From Lachnospiraceae bacterium (GTDB taxonomy: Bacteria; Bacillota_A; Clostridia; Lachnospirales; Lachnospiraceae), in NCBI GenBank assembly GCA_024690425.1, contig JAILCT010000142.1, positions 1 through 9,694 on the forward strand: a stretch of 9,694 nt of DNA, read 5' to 3'. Below the pieces are notes generated by a model. The model worked only from the letters and a program-made list of their open reading frames with translations, ran no database searches and was not told the origin of the DNA. A program made the translations under genes and the position numbers. Shown here in pieces: positions 1 through 7,287 of the stretch; position 1 is the first letter of the stretch; every line of letters begins with the position of its first letter.

Positions 1-1161
1 TGCTCCGCCCTTTGAGGTGTATATTTTACGGAAATACTCCAGCCCGTATGTATCTTCTTTCTCCTGGCTGTAGGCCGTAAAAAAGACGAACACAAGGACA
101 AGTGCAAGGCATCCTGATGCCCCGTAGATCAAGTCTTTTGCTGCTCCGAAGAGGAACAACCCCAGGGAGGCGCCTGCCGTTCCTGCGATCGTTGCCAGAA
201 TTGCCTTAAGCCACCATGGAAGGATCAGATATTTTGAATCTTTGCAGGCCCGCACGCTGACTTTGCCGGTCTGTCCGTTCACCGCAGCCATATATCCATC
301 AAACGCAAGATAATAGACCGGCAAAAGAACCGGCATCCTGAGCACGTCTTCTGCATGAGCACTTACACCTACTGCTTTGGTCTCCAGCGTTTTTTGGATC
401 ACAGGCTTGTAGTCGTCTCCGACTTCCCGCTCTATGCGCCATACAAGCTCATCGGCATCAATATCTCCGGTCTTTACCTGATGCCCGGCAATATAAGAAA
501 AATCAAACTCCTTCAGTTCTTCGAGATCATAGGGCTCCATGGCATCCAAAAGCTGATTATCAAGCTGCTTCGAGCAGTTTACAAACACCTCGTCCACAAA
601 GCCTTCGCAGTCATAAACACTTCCGCCGTCTATGCGAAACACACTGCAATGAACAGGGCCCTTCACCAACTCGTAGGGAAGATAAAAGCCCCGGATATCC
701 GCCAGTTTCCTGCTTATGGCTTTTGCCTCTTTCCTGTGCCTGTTTTCGATGCACCAGTCACCCAGGATCTTCTTTGCCTCATCCTCTGTTATGGAAAACG
801 GAACAATGAGTTCCGGTATATTTTCCGCATTTACAAAGGCTTTTCTTACAAGCGATCTTCCGCAAAAAGCACAGTTGGCCACTGCATCCCCTGTGCCGAA
901 GACTATTTCCGCGCCGCATCCCGTGCAGACAGCCTTTTCCAGCGCAAAGTCTTTCAGGGACTTTTGTATTTTCTTATGACTGATCTCGCGAAATCCCTTA
1001 TGCTGCTTTTTTGCCGCATCGATTCCCACATTGCTCCCACAGTGGCTACATTGGTACATGCGCTTTCTGATGTCATAATATGCAGGGGCGCCGCAGGATG
1101 GACAATGGATGTCATACAGTTTTCCTGTTTTCTTTTCCGTTTTGCCTTCAGATTGGTTCAT
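1..1161 (-). CDS. Double zinc-ribbon membrane protein, C-terminus beyond window
   Basis: The reading frame is open from an ATG at 1161 to the left edge (387 residues, no stop), so the gene is partial. Two zinc ribbons are visible: C20-x2-C23 with C38-x2-C41, and C79-x2-C82 with C97-x2-C100. A cytosolic-looking domain follows (about 115-310, beginning IPELIVPFSI), then two hydrophobic segments at about 318-340 and 344-363 and a charged stretch after them. This order (zinc ribbons, PFxI-type domain, membrane anchor) is common in Firmicutes proteins loosely labelled TFIIB-type zinc ribbon proteins; their biochemical role is unknown. I chose 1161 because GGAGGTGAGAGG lies just upstream. An in-frame ATG six codons earlier (1179) would place that Shine-Dalgarno inside the gene. 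Codons on the opposite strand are shadows. The gene lies downstream of the Fic gene and a small ORF on the same strand, possibly with its own promoter. Confidence 0.85.
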   Translation of the reverse strand, partial: MNQSEGKTEKKTGKLYDIHCPSCGAPAYYDIRKRMYQCSHCGSNVGIDAAKKQHKGFREISHKKIQKSLKDFALEKAVCTGCGAEIVFGTGDAVANCAFCGRSLVRKAFVNAENIPELIVPFSITEDEAKKILGDWCIENRHRKEAKAISRKLADIRGFYLPYELVKGPVHCSVFRIDGGSVYDCEGFVDEVFVNCSKQLDNQLLDAMEPYDLEELKEFDFSYIAGHQVKTGDIDADELVWRIEREVGDDYKPVIQKTLETKAVGVSAHAEDVLRMPVLLPVYYLAFDGYMAAVNGQTGKVSVRACKDSKYLILPWWLKAILATIAGTAGASLGLFLFGAAKDLIYGASGCLALVLVFVFFTAYSQEKEDTYGLEYFRKIYTSKGGA

Positions 1162-1204
1162 ATTTCCTCTCACCTCCATGCACAGATTGTAAATCAGTTT
1201 TTCT

Positions 1205-1235
1205 GATAACGGTACCTACGGAACGTAGAGTTATC
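1205..1235. repeat. Imperfect hairpin upstream of the zinc-ribbon gene
   Basis: GATAAC (1205-1210) pairs with GTTATC (1230-1235). Inside it CTACG (1216-1220) pairs with CGTAG (1224-1228) around a GAA loop. The two stems are separated by an asymmetric internal loop. No T-run follows on either strand, so it is not a typical intrinsic terminator. It would lie in the leader of the zinc-ribbon gene or serve as a dyad binding site. Confidence 0.4.
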
Positions 1236-1369
1236 TAAATCCATCCTATCATTCTAAAAAAAAGATCGACATCAAATCCATTTCTGAACTCTTTGTCGAT
1301 CCTTTGCTTTGCGTGATACTCGCGCTGTGCTTTCTTACTTCGCTTATCCAGCGAAATATACTTGTTCAT
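1235..1369 (-). CDS. Small basic ORF, 44 residues
   Basis: An ATG at 1369 opens 44 codons ending in TAG, 29 bases after the Fic stop. The N-terminal half is highly basic, with SLDKRSKKAQREYHAKQR at residues 6-23; the C-terminal half is hydrophobic and acidic (GFDVDLFFRMIGWI). From memory, the KRSKKAQ-EY-AKQR stretch resembles the start of small uncharacterised Firmicutes proteins, but the tail here does not look like theirs. No good Shine-Dalgarno precedes the ATG. A terminator-like hairpin lies within the second half, so this may be a truncated or untranslated remnant rather than a working gene. Function unknown. Confidence 0.35.
   Translation of the reverse strand: MNKYISLDKRSKKAQREYHAKQRIDKEFRNGFDVDLFFRMIGWI
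1256..1305 (-). terminator. Possible intrinsic terminator behind the Fic gene
   Basis: Read on the minus strand, an AAAG-g-ATCGACA arm (1305-1294) pairs with TGTCGATCTTT (1271-1261) with one bulged G. The loop is 22 bases and a run of eight T (1263-1256) overlaps and follows the stem. The long loop makes it weaker than a classical terminator. It overlaps the coding frame of the 44-residue ORF, so one of the two interpretations is probably wrong. Confidence 0.4.
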
Positions 1370-1398
1370 GGCTGTTATAATGATTCCGCTAATGCTGA

Positions 1399-2499
1399 TT
1401 ATGAAATCATCTTTTTTATCTTTTTTTCGTTATCCCTCGTAAAATCACTAAGTTCATAGGATCTGATGCGCTGATTTACTAATAAAGGTTCTGCAAAACC
1501 ATTTTTCACCAGCGCTGACAATCTGTTAATTATCGTTTTGTTTGTCACCCCTATTTCACGACTGACTTCGATTGGCGTAAACTCTCCTTTATATCTCTTT
1601 ATCAAAAACAGGAGCAGTTCCTTCTCCTTACTCTTTAAATATGATAAGCTTCCGCTTACTTCATCCTCAGCAGAACTTTCTGACAGTTCACAAATCTTAT
1701 TGGAATACAACAGCACCATCCTCAGAAAATAATTAACCCATACTTCCGGATGAGGTGGATTGTTTCTTCCGGAGTAATAAAGCACCGGCAAACCCATCTG
1801 TATCGATTCATAATACTCATTAATGTCATATGCAAAGTATTCTTCCAATGAACCGATGCCATTAAATCCATATCCATTAATATCCAAAATGTATCCAGAT
1901 AGCAGACGTGCGGTTCGACCGTTTCCGTCTTCAAACGGATGTATTGTTACCAACTGATAATGTACGACCGCTGCGACTATTAACGGGTGATCATCAGTGG
2001 TATTTACATACTCGACTAATTCATCAAGCAGCTCTGGTATATCAAGGTACTCTGGGGGAATATAATCAGGATTCCCACTCTGAGAATCATAAACGGCAAA
2101 CAATACTCCGGGAGGCATAGCTCCTCTTAGTCCGATTTTTTCCTTAGATGATCCCTTTTCAACGTATTTTTGGACATCCAATATCAGTTTTTTAGAAAAA
2201 CGCTCTTTCTCTTTTACCTTTTCTTCCAGATAATTCAATGCAAGAAAATAATTACGCACTTCCTGTTCCGGCTTTAGGAAATGCCTTCTTTCATCCCGCT
2301 CTATTACTTCATCAACTTGCTTTTCAGAGAGGGGATTACCTTCTATCTTATTTGAAGCATATGAACTCTTTTTCTTTGAATTCTTCCGCAGTTTGCTTGC
2401 TACAGATCTCGGTATTTTTACGGAGGAAACCTTGTATCTGTTTTTATCTATTTCTGTTATATATTTTAAAATCTCATTTGTCAGAACCACTTTAATCAT
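1399..2499 (-). CDS. Fic family protein, probable AMP-transferase, class II
   Basis: Fic enzymes usually transfer AMP from ATP to a hydroxyl side chain of a target protein. The full active-site loop HPFEDGNGRTAR is present at residues 177-188: H177 is the catalytic base, D181 the expected metal ligand and G182-R185 the phosphate-binding part. SNKIEG at 49-54 fits the inhibitory-helix motif (S/T)xxxE(G/N), with E53 expected to compete with the ATP gamma phosphate. Its N-terminal position makes this a self-inhibited class II Fic. The C-terminus (about 283-345) looks like a winged helix, with EVSREIGVTNKTIINRLSAL as its recognition part. Length and order (inhibitory helix, Fic core, winged helix) match the well-studied Shewanella Fic type. 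Start ATG at 2499 has GAGGTG 7 bases upstream. It appears to be transcribed alone or with the small ORF behind it. The protein target cannot be told from sequence. Confidence 0.93.
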   Translation of the reverse strand: MIKVVLTNEILKYITEIDKNRYKVSSVKIPRSVASKLRKNSKKKSSYASNKIEGNPLSEKQVDEVIERDERRHFLKPEQEVRNYFLALNYLEEKVKEKERFSKKLILDVQKYVEKGSSKEKIGLRGAMPPGVLFAVYDSQSGNPDYIPPEYLDIPELLDELVEYVNTTDDHPLIVAAVVHYQLVTIHPFEDGNGRTARLLSGYILDINGYGFNGIGSLEEYFAYDINEYYESIQMGLPVLYYSGRNNPPHPEVWVNYFLRMVLLYSNKICELSESSAEDEVSGSLSYLKSKEKELLLFLIKRYKGEFTPIEVSREIGVTNKTIINRLSALVKNGFAEPLLVNQRIRSYELSDFTRDNEKKIKKMIS

Positions 2500-2518
2500 C
2501 TTAATTCACCTCGATGAT

Positions 2519-2527
2519 ATTATAGCA
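2519..2527 (-). promoter_or_regulatory. Extended -10 promoter of the Fic gene
   Basis: Minus-strand TGCTATAAT is a perfect extended -10 (TGnTATAAT). No good -35 sits at 16-18 bases, as expected for extended -10 promoters. Transcription would begin near 2512, leaving a very short leader that starts about at the GAGGTG ribosome site. Confidence 0.6.
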
Positions 2528-2552
2528 GAACGCCCTTGAAAATCCCATTAAA

Positions 2553-2580
2553 TTTTCACTATTTTTTCACTATTTTTCAT
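2553..2580. repeat. Phased A-tracts / 11-bp direct repeat upstream of the Fic promoter
   Basis: CACTATTTTT occurs at 2557 and again at 2568, and T-runs recur every 10-11 bases over 2553-2577. One helical turn spacing suggests intrinsically bent DNA or an UP-like element behind the Fic promoter. On the minus strand the same bases encode a 10-codon micro-ORF (ATG at 2580, TAA at 2548-2550) preceded by AGGAAG, probably by chance. Confidence 0.4.
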
Positions 2581-2672
2581 TCTTCCTAGTCAATAATAAC
2601 CGAAAGTTGTACCGCATAGCTGGCGTTATGTAGCAGTCAAGAAAAGAAAACACGGAAAAAACTTTTTTATTG

Positions 2673-2684
2673 TTTGTGCACAAA
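2673..2684. repeat. 12-bp perfect palindrome
   Basis: TTTGTGCACAAA is a perfect palindrome in the 254-base gap between the hydrolase stop and the Fic gene. It may be a dimeric repressor site or may be chance. The rest of this gap (2581-2753) shows an A/T-rich AAAAAACTTTTTT stretch and no convincing terminator for the hydrolase operon. Confidence 0.3.
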
Positions 2685-2753
2685 GTCCTGCCACCTCTAT
2701 TGAAGAACAATCAGTCCGGCCAATAAGGACCATCATCCACACCTCTTCACAGA

Positions 2754-3521
2754 CTATACCGGCATTTCCATGAATTCATCGATGGCTTTCAGAACCGGTC
2801 GGGCGTATTCGTCCCCTCCGAACAGCCATTGCTCATGCTGCATGTTGAACTCCCTGATATCCGGATCATGGAAATATTTCTTATACCTCTTCAGATACTT
2901 CTCTCCCATTTTGTTCGCATATATGAAATGCGCCCTTGTATGCTCCACATGAATATCATCATCGAGATGCGTAAGCAGATCGGTATAGTATTCGTTTTTT
3001 ATCGACTCAGGGCTGAACTTTGAAAAACAGGCCATGAATTTGTCAGCTGCTTCATCATCCATCAGAAATATCTTCTTGAGGGATTCCCTGGTTTTTCTCT
3101 GTTTTTTCTCGCTTTTGATAAAGCTTGTAAGCAACGGAACGACAAGCCTGCTCTGCAGCCATGCCATCGCTTTGCCACACTGATCAAGATCAGGACTTCC
3201 AAATATTCCATGATCTATGTGTATCTTCTTTCGCATGATCAGCTGACCGACAAAACTTGATCCCAAAGATGATCCGATAGCCCCGTCAACCCTCCCTCCA
3301 TGGTTGTTTTCAACATAGTCCTCTATCTTCTCCGTTACCGTGATCATATCCGGGAATATCACATCGCTCCCGTCGAACCCGTCATAATTAACACAGATCA
3401 GGTGATACTTCTCCGAAAGCGCCGGTATTACCCTTTCAAAATTAGTCTGCCAGTCACAGCATGTTCCCGGCAGCAGCATCAGCGTTCTACCGGTCATATT
3501 TCCCATCTCTTCAAACTGCAT
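2754..3521 (-). CDS. Alpha/beta hydrolase, last gene of the operon
   Basis: The 255-residue protein has the hydrolase pattern: oxyanion-side loop LLPGTCCDW (about 16-24), strand and loop VNYDGFDGS (44-52), nucleophile elbow GSSLG (83-87) with Ser85 as likely nucleophile, and His229 (MQHEQWL) near the end as likely catalytic base. The acid residue is not certain; D219 or D221 are candidates. There is no signal peptide, so it should be cytosolic. The frame extends to a GTG at 3548 that overlaps the stop of the previous gene, but there AAAGGAG abuts the start codon. The ATG at 3521 has GGTGG five bases upstream and already includes the first strand, so I prefer it. Position at the end of a methyltransferase and glycosyltransferase operon suggests it cleaves an ester or thioester in the same pathway, but the substrate is unknown. 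Confidence 0.82.
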   Translation of the reverse strand: MQFEEMGNMTGRTLMLLPGTCCDWQTNFERVIPALSEKYHLICVNYDGFDGSDVIFPDMITVTEKIEDYVENNHGGRVDGAIGSSLGSSFVGQLIMRKKIHIDHGIFGSPDLDQCGKAMAWLQSRLVVPLLTSFIKSEKKQRKTRESLKKIFLMDDEAADKFMACFSKFSPESIKNEYYTDLLTHLDDDIHVEHTRAHFIYANKMGEKYLKRYKKYFHDPDIREFNMQHEQWLFGGDEYARPVLKAIDEFMEMPV

Positions 3522-3544
3522 TATTTCCACCGCAAATGTCCGAT

Positions 3545-4210
3545 TCACTCCTTTATGCCAATCCCCAAAAGGATCAGCACAAACCAGATGATCATGCTCT
3601 CGCTCATAAGTCCGTTCGTAAAGCCCAGCCTGAATGCAGATTCAGGCATTAATGACGATATGAGCTTCAATACGGCGAATATGATCAGCACGTTTGTGAA
3701 AGCCATCCCTTTCTTAAATAACGTCTTTCCTCTGGCCTGAATATAAAACCAATACAAAAACACAGGCAGCATCAGCATTTCACTTATCGGAACAAGCCAT
3801 GAGAAGTTACCAAACAGCGCTTCACATATCGTAATCGCATCCTGCGAGAACCCATTATTGTTCAGCCACGCAAACAGGCTTAATGTCACAACGTAGATCA
3901 GGTGAAGTGCGATCCATGGAGTGAGACCGAAGGCATTCAGGTAATGATATATCATTTTGTGCTTTTCATCCGGTATATATTCCTGTACTGCAAACAGCGC
4001 TATGCCGTAGAGAATGATGCCCGGAAAAGCAAGAGCCATTGCAAGTATATATCTCCATTGCGGAATCTGTGCAGTTCCTGCAGTAAGCCAGATAAGATTA
4101 GCCGTATGTAAGGGATCGCCATACATCATCAGCCAGTCTCCGCTTCCATAACACAGGCATCCCAGTATCCCGCATATTAATGCCTGCATGTTCCTTGTCT
4201 TTTTAACCAC
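3545..4210 (-). CDS. Six-TM membrane protein, possibly DUF6796-like
   Basis: The 221-residue protein is mostly hydrophobic, with about six membrane segments at roughly 9-30, 53-76, 96-117, 135-155, 169-187 and 198-217. The first contains a GSGDWLMMYG motif; the G-DWL-YG pattern reminds me of DUF6796 membrane proteins, a family without known function. This is from memory and not certain. I chose the GTG at 4210 because AGAGGG lies five bases upstream and it overlaps the glycosyltransferase stop by eight bases. An ATG at 4228 lacks a ribosome site, and an ATG at 4189 has only a close AAGG. Its stop overlaps the longest possible start of the hydrolase (GTGA at 3548-3545), so the two are surely co-transcribed. 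It could be a membrane enzyme or carrier for the operon product; nothing in the sequence settles this. Confidence 0.8.
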   Translation of the reverse strand: MVKKTRNMQALICGILGCLCYGSGDWLMMYGDPLHTANLIWLTAGTAQIPQWRYILAMALAFPGIILYGIALFAVQEYIPDEKHKMIYHYLNAFGLTPWIALHLIYVVTLSLFAWLNNNGFSQDAITICEALFGNFSWLVPISEMLMLPVFLYWFYIQARGKTLFKKGMAFTNVLIIFAVLKLISSLMPESAFRLGFTNGLMSESMIIWFVLILLGIGIKE

Positions 4211-5468
4211 CTGTTCCCTCTGAAACATATTTTTCTATAGCGTCTGCCGCTTTAGCCACACCATTTTCTTCCATTATCTTCCGGGATATCTCCCCTGCCT
4301 TCGCATCATACCTGCCGCTTACCAGATCCTTCAGGGCATTGGCTATTTCATCAGTAGTGCATAACCTCTTCCGAATATACAGGGGTTTCGGTCCGCATCC
4401 GATCCTGTGATCCATTTTGCCGTAAAAGTACTGGTCAAGTGCAAGAGCGATGATAAGCGTAGGCAATCCCGCCCTCAGTCCCATTCCGTTTGTCGTATTT
4501 CCTCCGTGATGCACCACTGCCCGCACCTTTCCAAATATATACGGATACGGCACTGTATCTATGAAAAACAGCCTATCTGTGTTTATCCTGTCTTTTTCGG
4601 GCATCTGGAATGCCTGGACTATTGCCCTGATCCCCGTTTTTTTCAGTGCTTCAACCGTCAGTACCTGTAATTTTGCAAGCTCAGGGGATTCCGCTTTCCC
4701 GAAAGCAACAAAGATCGGCTTCTCTCCGGAATCAAGAAATTCCGCGAGATCCTCCGGTTCTTCATAATCCTCTGCCGCTTCCTCCGGATGATACCAGTAT
4801 CCTGTCACATGTATATGTCTGCCCCATGCAGGATCAGGTTTCATTAAAACGGGACTGGTAGGATAAAATGTAAGGACTTTTCTTCCATGCATTTCCGTAT
4901 AGCTGCTGCTTATCTTCCATTTCGGTAGCCCGGCCGATCGTCTCCACTTGTTGAGGGCGATCATTGTCATAAGATTCATGCCCTGCGGCAGTCCGTCATA
5001 GCTCTTTAGCACCTTGTCCGTATCGTACTCATCACAATAAAGGGAATACTGTCTTGTCGGATCCATCGGGCTGTAGAACAGACGGGCACATGGTATATTC
5101 AGATACTCTGCTGCGTGTCTGGCAAAGGCCGCGCAGATCCCGTACATGACAAGATCAGAACCTTTTACGGCGTTAACCGTCTGCGACATAAAATCCGGAT
5201 TTTCTTTTTTTAGTCGGAACATCCCCTTTGCAAAATCAAGGCTCGTCTTATAGTCCGTGACCAGATACTTCATAACATGATCCGCATCTGTATCAAGCCT
5301 TAAATACGTAACACCCTTGCTCTCTATGAGAGGCCGGAAGGCTTCGGATGTCAGTATCCTGAACTCATGACCTCTCCTTATCATCTCCCATCCGAGTTCA
5401 GCCAGTGGGTTCACGTCACCCCTGGTTCCGGCTGCAACCGCTGTAATTACCATAAACACTATTATCAC
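4203..5468 (-). CDS. UGT/sterol-glucosyltransferase-like glycosyltransferase (GT1)
   Basis: The protein has 421 residues with the two-domain GT-B layout of family GT1. The N-terminal acceptor domain opens with a hydrophobic strand and GTRGDVNP (14-21), the motif typical of sterol and lipid glucosyltransferases. The C-terminal nucleotide-sugar domain has VAFGK (254-258) and the donor motif VVHHGGNTTNGMGLRAGLP (318-336), then DQ (345-346) and GCGPKPLYIRKRL. His320/321 and D345-Q346 are where family members contact the UDP-sugar. Expected reaction: transfer of a sugar, often glucose, from UDP-sugar to a lipophilic hydroxyl or acid. The start is a GTG at 5468 with AAGGGG four bases upstream; an in-frame TGA lies just before it, and ATG 5453 has no ribosome site. 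The 101-base gap to the preceding methyltransferase is the largest among the intact genes after it. Acceptor unknown. Confidence 0.92.
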   Translation of the reverse strand: MIIVFMVITAVAAGTRGDVNPLAELGWEMIRRGHEFRILTSEAFRPLIESKGVTYLRLDTDADHVMKYLVTDYKTSLDFAKGMFRLKKENPDFMSQTVNAVKGSDLVMYGICAAFARHAAEYLNIPCARLFYSPMDPTRQYSLYCDEYDTDKVLKSYDGLPQGMNLMTMIALNKWRRSAGLPKWKISSSYTEMHGRKVLTFYPTSPVLMKPDPAWGRHIHVTGYWYHPEEAAEDYEEPEDLAEFLDSGEKPIFVAFGKAESPELAKLQVLTVEALKKTGIRAIVQAFQMPEKDRINTDRLFFIDTVPYPYIFGKVRAVVHHGGNTTNGMGLRAGLPTLIIALALDQYFYGKMDHRIGCGPKPLYIRKRLCTTDEIANALKDLVSGRYDAKAGEISRKIMEENGVAKAADAIEKYVSEGTGG

Positions 5469-5514
5469 TGATCCCCTTCATCTTTGACAGCAGATCCTTA
5501 TAGATCGGTTTTGC

Positions 5515-5560
5515 CTTAGCAAACCTATACATTGTTCGTTTGAAATAAAGATTTGCTAAG
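5515..5560. repeat. Perfect 9-bp inverted repeat between methyltransferase and glycosyltransferase genes
   Basis: CTTAGCAAA (5515-5523) and TTTGCTAAG (5552-5560) are exact reverse complements separated by 28 bases, sitting in the 101-base gap inside the operon. In the minus-strand mRNA they could form a stem-loop upstream of the glycosyltransferase start. No T-run follows, so it looks more like a processing or stability element than a terminator. TTAGC also resembles the half-site of the repressor operator near 7850, but the spacing is quite different. Confidence 0.45.
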
Positions 5561-5569
5561 TTATTCTTA

Positions 5570-6289
5570 TCATCGACCTGCCTTATCAATGACGCACTCC
5601 GCATACATCAACGGTATCGTAGACGCAAACTGCTTTGAATATTTTACTTTTAATCCGTTTCCTTCGAGAAAAGCTTTGTATCTTTCTGCATCCCATTTTG
5701 CTTCAAATACAACTCCGGCATACGAAAGCGCCTTGCTGAAAACCTCGCTCATCTTCTTCGAATTATCATGTATGAAGTTTGGAGCGATAAGCAGCCCGTC
5801 TTTTTTCAAAACTCTCCTTATCTCGGATAACACTTTTTCGGAATCAGGAATCACATGCAACGCATTGGCTATGATGATCACATCAAAGCTCTCATCATCA
5901 TATTGCAGTGCGGAAGCATCAGCCCATTTGAAATCAAGGTTGGACGGAACTATCCCCCTTCTAGCCATGGCAAGCATCTTTTCAGAAAAATCCGTTGCTA
6001 TCATTCGTTTAGTTTCGCTTGCCACCTGCTTGGCAATTACGCCGGGACCGGTAGCGAGTTCAAGAACTTCCTTATCTTTCACCATCATTCGTATACGCTT
6101 ATACATAGTTTCATATGCGCGCTTGTTCCCGGGTGTTCCCGTAACAAACCTGCTGTATACCGGAGCGAATTTATCCCAAATATTCTCGTTTTTCGCGCCC
6201 AGTATCCGCATATCTTCAAGGACTGCCCCGCTCTTCCATTCTTTAAGAAATCTCATGCTATGCTCCCTTATCATCGGTTTATACTTCAT
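5570..6289 (-). CDS. Class I SAM-dependent methyltransferase (Methyltransf_11 type)
   Basis: The 239-residue protein has the class I methyltransferase fold. Motif I is VLELATGPG at 75-83, the acidic end of strand 2 is D100 (ATDFS), the adenine-side aspartate is near D114 (WADASAL), and motif IV/V is FDVIIIANALHVI. A C-terminal cap follows. The variable N-terminal 35 residues and NIWDKFAPVYSRF (36-48) are usual for small-molecule methyltransferases of this type. The start ATG at 6289 has AGGAG nine bases upstream, and that Shine-Dalgarno overlaps the stop of the preceding methyltransferase gene (12-base gap), a sign of co-transcription and perhaps coupling. Substrate cannot be assigned. Being between another methyltransferase and a glycosyltransferase suggests both act on one small molecule. 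Confidence 0.9.
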   Translation of the reverse strand: MKYKPMIREHSMRFLKEWKSGAVLEDMRILGAKNENIWDKFAPVYSRFVTGTPGNKRAYETMYKRIRMMVKDKEVLELATGPGVIAKQVASETKRMIATDFSEKMLAMARRGIVPSNLDFKWADASALQYDDESFDVIIIANALHVIPDSEKVLSEIRRVLKKDGLLIAPNFIHDNSKKMSEVFSKALSYAGVVFEAKWDAERYKAFLEGNGLKVKYSKQFASTIPLMYAECVIDKAGR

Positions 6290-6301
6290 TGCTGCGGTCT
6301 C

Positions 6302-7081
6302 CTACCACTTAAACACAGCCAGCCTGTTATTGATATTCTTACCCACTATCGCAAACAGCTTTCCGCGTATAGAATATTTCTTCATTTCCTCGTTGTAGCT
6401 CCTTTCGGATATAAACGTAAGGCGCGGCTCCAGCTCAAGATATTCTTTTCCGGATTTCGTTCCCCAGCCGAAAGTCGCATTTGTATTCTTTACCGCATCA
6501 TGATGGCTTCCGTGTTTTTCAAGGAAAGGTGAATGCAGCTCGACGAGCAGATATCCGTGGGGAAAGCTGTCGCACAGCATATTCAGGCATGTCTTAACCT
6601 GCTCTTTGGAAAAATATTCAAGAACACCTTCCACGACCAAAATGGTCATGTCATTTGGGGGAAGGTTTTTTGTCCATTCTCCCTCAAGTGCATTTCCATC
6701 AAGCATGGTACACCGATCCCTGTCTTCATATACCTTGCGTCTGACAGCGATCTGGTCGGGCAGGTCCACGTCAAACCATGTGATCCTTCCGTTATCGACC
6801 TGCGAAAACTTGTCGTCAAAGCCGCATCCAAGATTGATGCACAGGGCATCCGGATACTTTCCGATAAGCCTTTTCAGTTCTTCGCGGAACATGATCGTCC
6901 TCGCCACAACTCCCTCATGGGATAAGAACGGATCAAACTTACTCACATCGACCGCGAGGGTGTCTATGATCTCTTTTGCCTTGAAATCCTTGATCCTGGC
7001 ATTTGGCCTTACCGTCTCGCTCGCCTTGATCGCAAGCGGGATAAGCGCCGTCTCCTGAACATCTCCGAATTTTAAATCCAT
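6302..7081 (-). CDS. LCMT-like SAM-dependent methyltransferase
   Basis: The 259-residue protein resembles leucine carboxyl methyltransferase-like (LCMT/PPM1-type) enzymes of bacteria, which O-methylate carboxyl or hydroxyl groups of small molecules. Seen in order: VQETALIPL (8-16), VVARTIMFRE (58-67) with R61, SAM loop NLGCGFDD (83-90), ribose-binding WFDVDLP (102-108), a D128-G-N adenine contact, and EGVLEYF (141-147). The frame reaches an ATG at 7114 but that start has no ribosome site. The ATG at 7081 has AGGCAGG upstream, and MDLKFGDVQETALIPL matches the usual family start. It is the first intact gene behind the regulator, 333 bases downstream of it, with gene remnants between. Typical full length for the family, so likely functional. 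Confidence 0.9.
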   Translation of the reverse strand: MDLKFGDVQETALIPLAIKASETVRPNARIKDFKAKEIIDTLAVDVSKFDPFLSHEGVVARTIMFREELKRLIGKYPDALCINLGCGFDDKFSQVDNGRITWFDVDLPDQIAVRRKVYEDRDRCTMLDGNALEGEWTKNLPPNDMTILVVEGVLEYFSKEQVKTCLNMLCDSFPHGYLLVELHSPFLEKHGSHHDAVKNTNATFGWGTKSGKEYLELEPRLTFISERSYNEEMKKYSIRGKLFAIVGKNINNRLAVFKW

Positions 7082-7129
7082 CTCTTTCAACCTGCCTTTC
7101 CTTTCCAAGTTCATGTGTTATCATTTTAT

Positions 7130-7243
7130 TTACATCATCGCTTTAAAATATTCCCGTCTCACGGCACGTGCTTCCGGGACAAATTCCATCGCTCCCCAGC
7201 AATGCATCATGTCCTGCCCTATATGCGCTTCTTCCCATGCTTT
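7130..7243 (-). pseudogene. Short protein-like fragment of unknown origin
   Basis: A stop-to-stop frame of 37 codons ending at 7130 reads like the C-terminus of a real protein, with MHCWGAMEFVPEARAVRRE followed by YFKAMM. The frame is closed by TAA just upstream, and a start with only a crowded AGGAC before ATG would leave 26 residues. I do not recognise the family. It lies between the methyltransferase remnant and the LCMT-like gene and is most simply a leftover of a deleted or decayed gene. Confidence 0.3.
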
Positions 7244-7287
7244 TTATGCAATAGAGGACGGCAGCCGTCTCCCCCTTAAATCCCTCT

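Noticed and set aside
355..1206. Long plus-strand ORF of 283 codons
   Set aside because: It lies opposite the zinc-ribbon protein, whose four Cys-x2-Cys motifs and clear ribosome site show that the minus strand is coding. The plus-strand product has no recognisable domain.
5416..5604. Minus-strand 62-codon ORF bridging the second methyltransferase and the glycosyltransferase
   Set aside because: It starts inside one gene and ends inside the next, in a different frame from both, and its openness is explained by the short non-coding gap.
5553..6532. Plus-strand ORFs of 281 and 225 codons
   Set aside because: Both are mirrors of the two methyltransferase genes, which carry all SAM-binding motifs on the minus strand.
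7257..7269. GACGGC-A-GCCGTC short palindrome
   Set aside because: Only 6-bp arms in GC-rich decayed sequence with no further context; too short to interpret.
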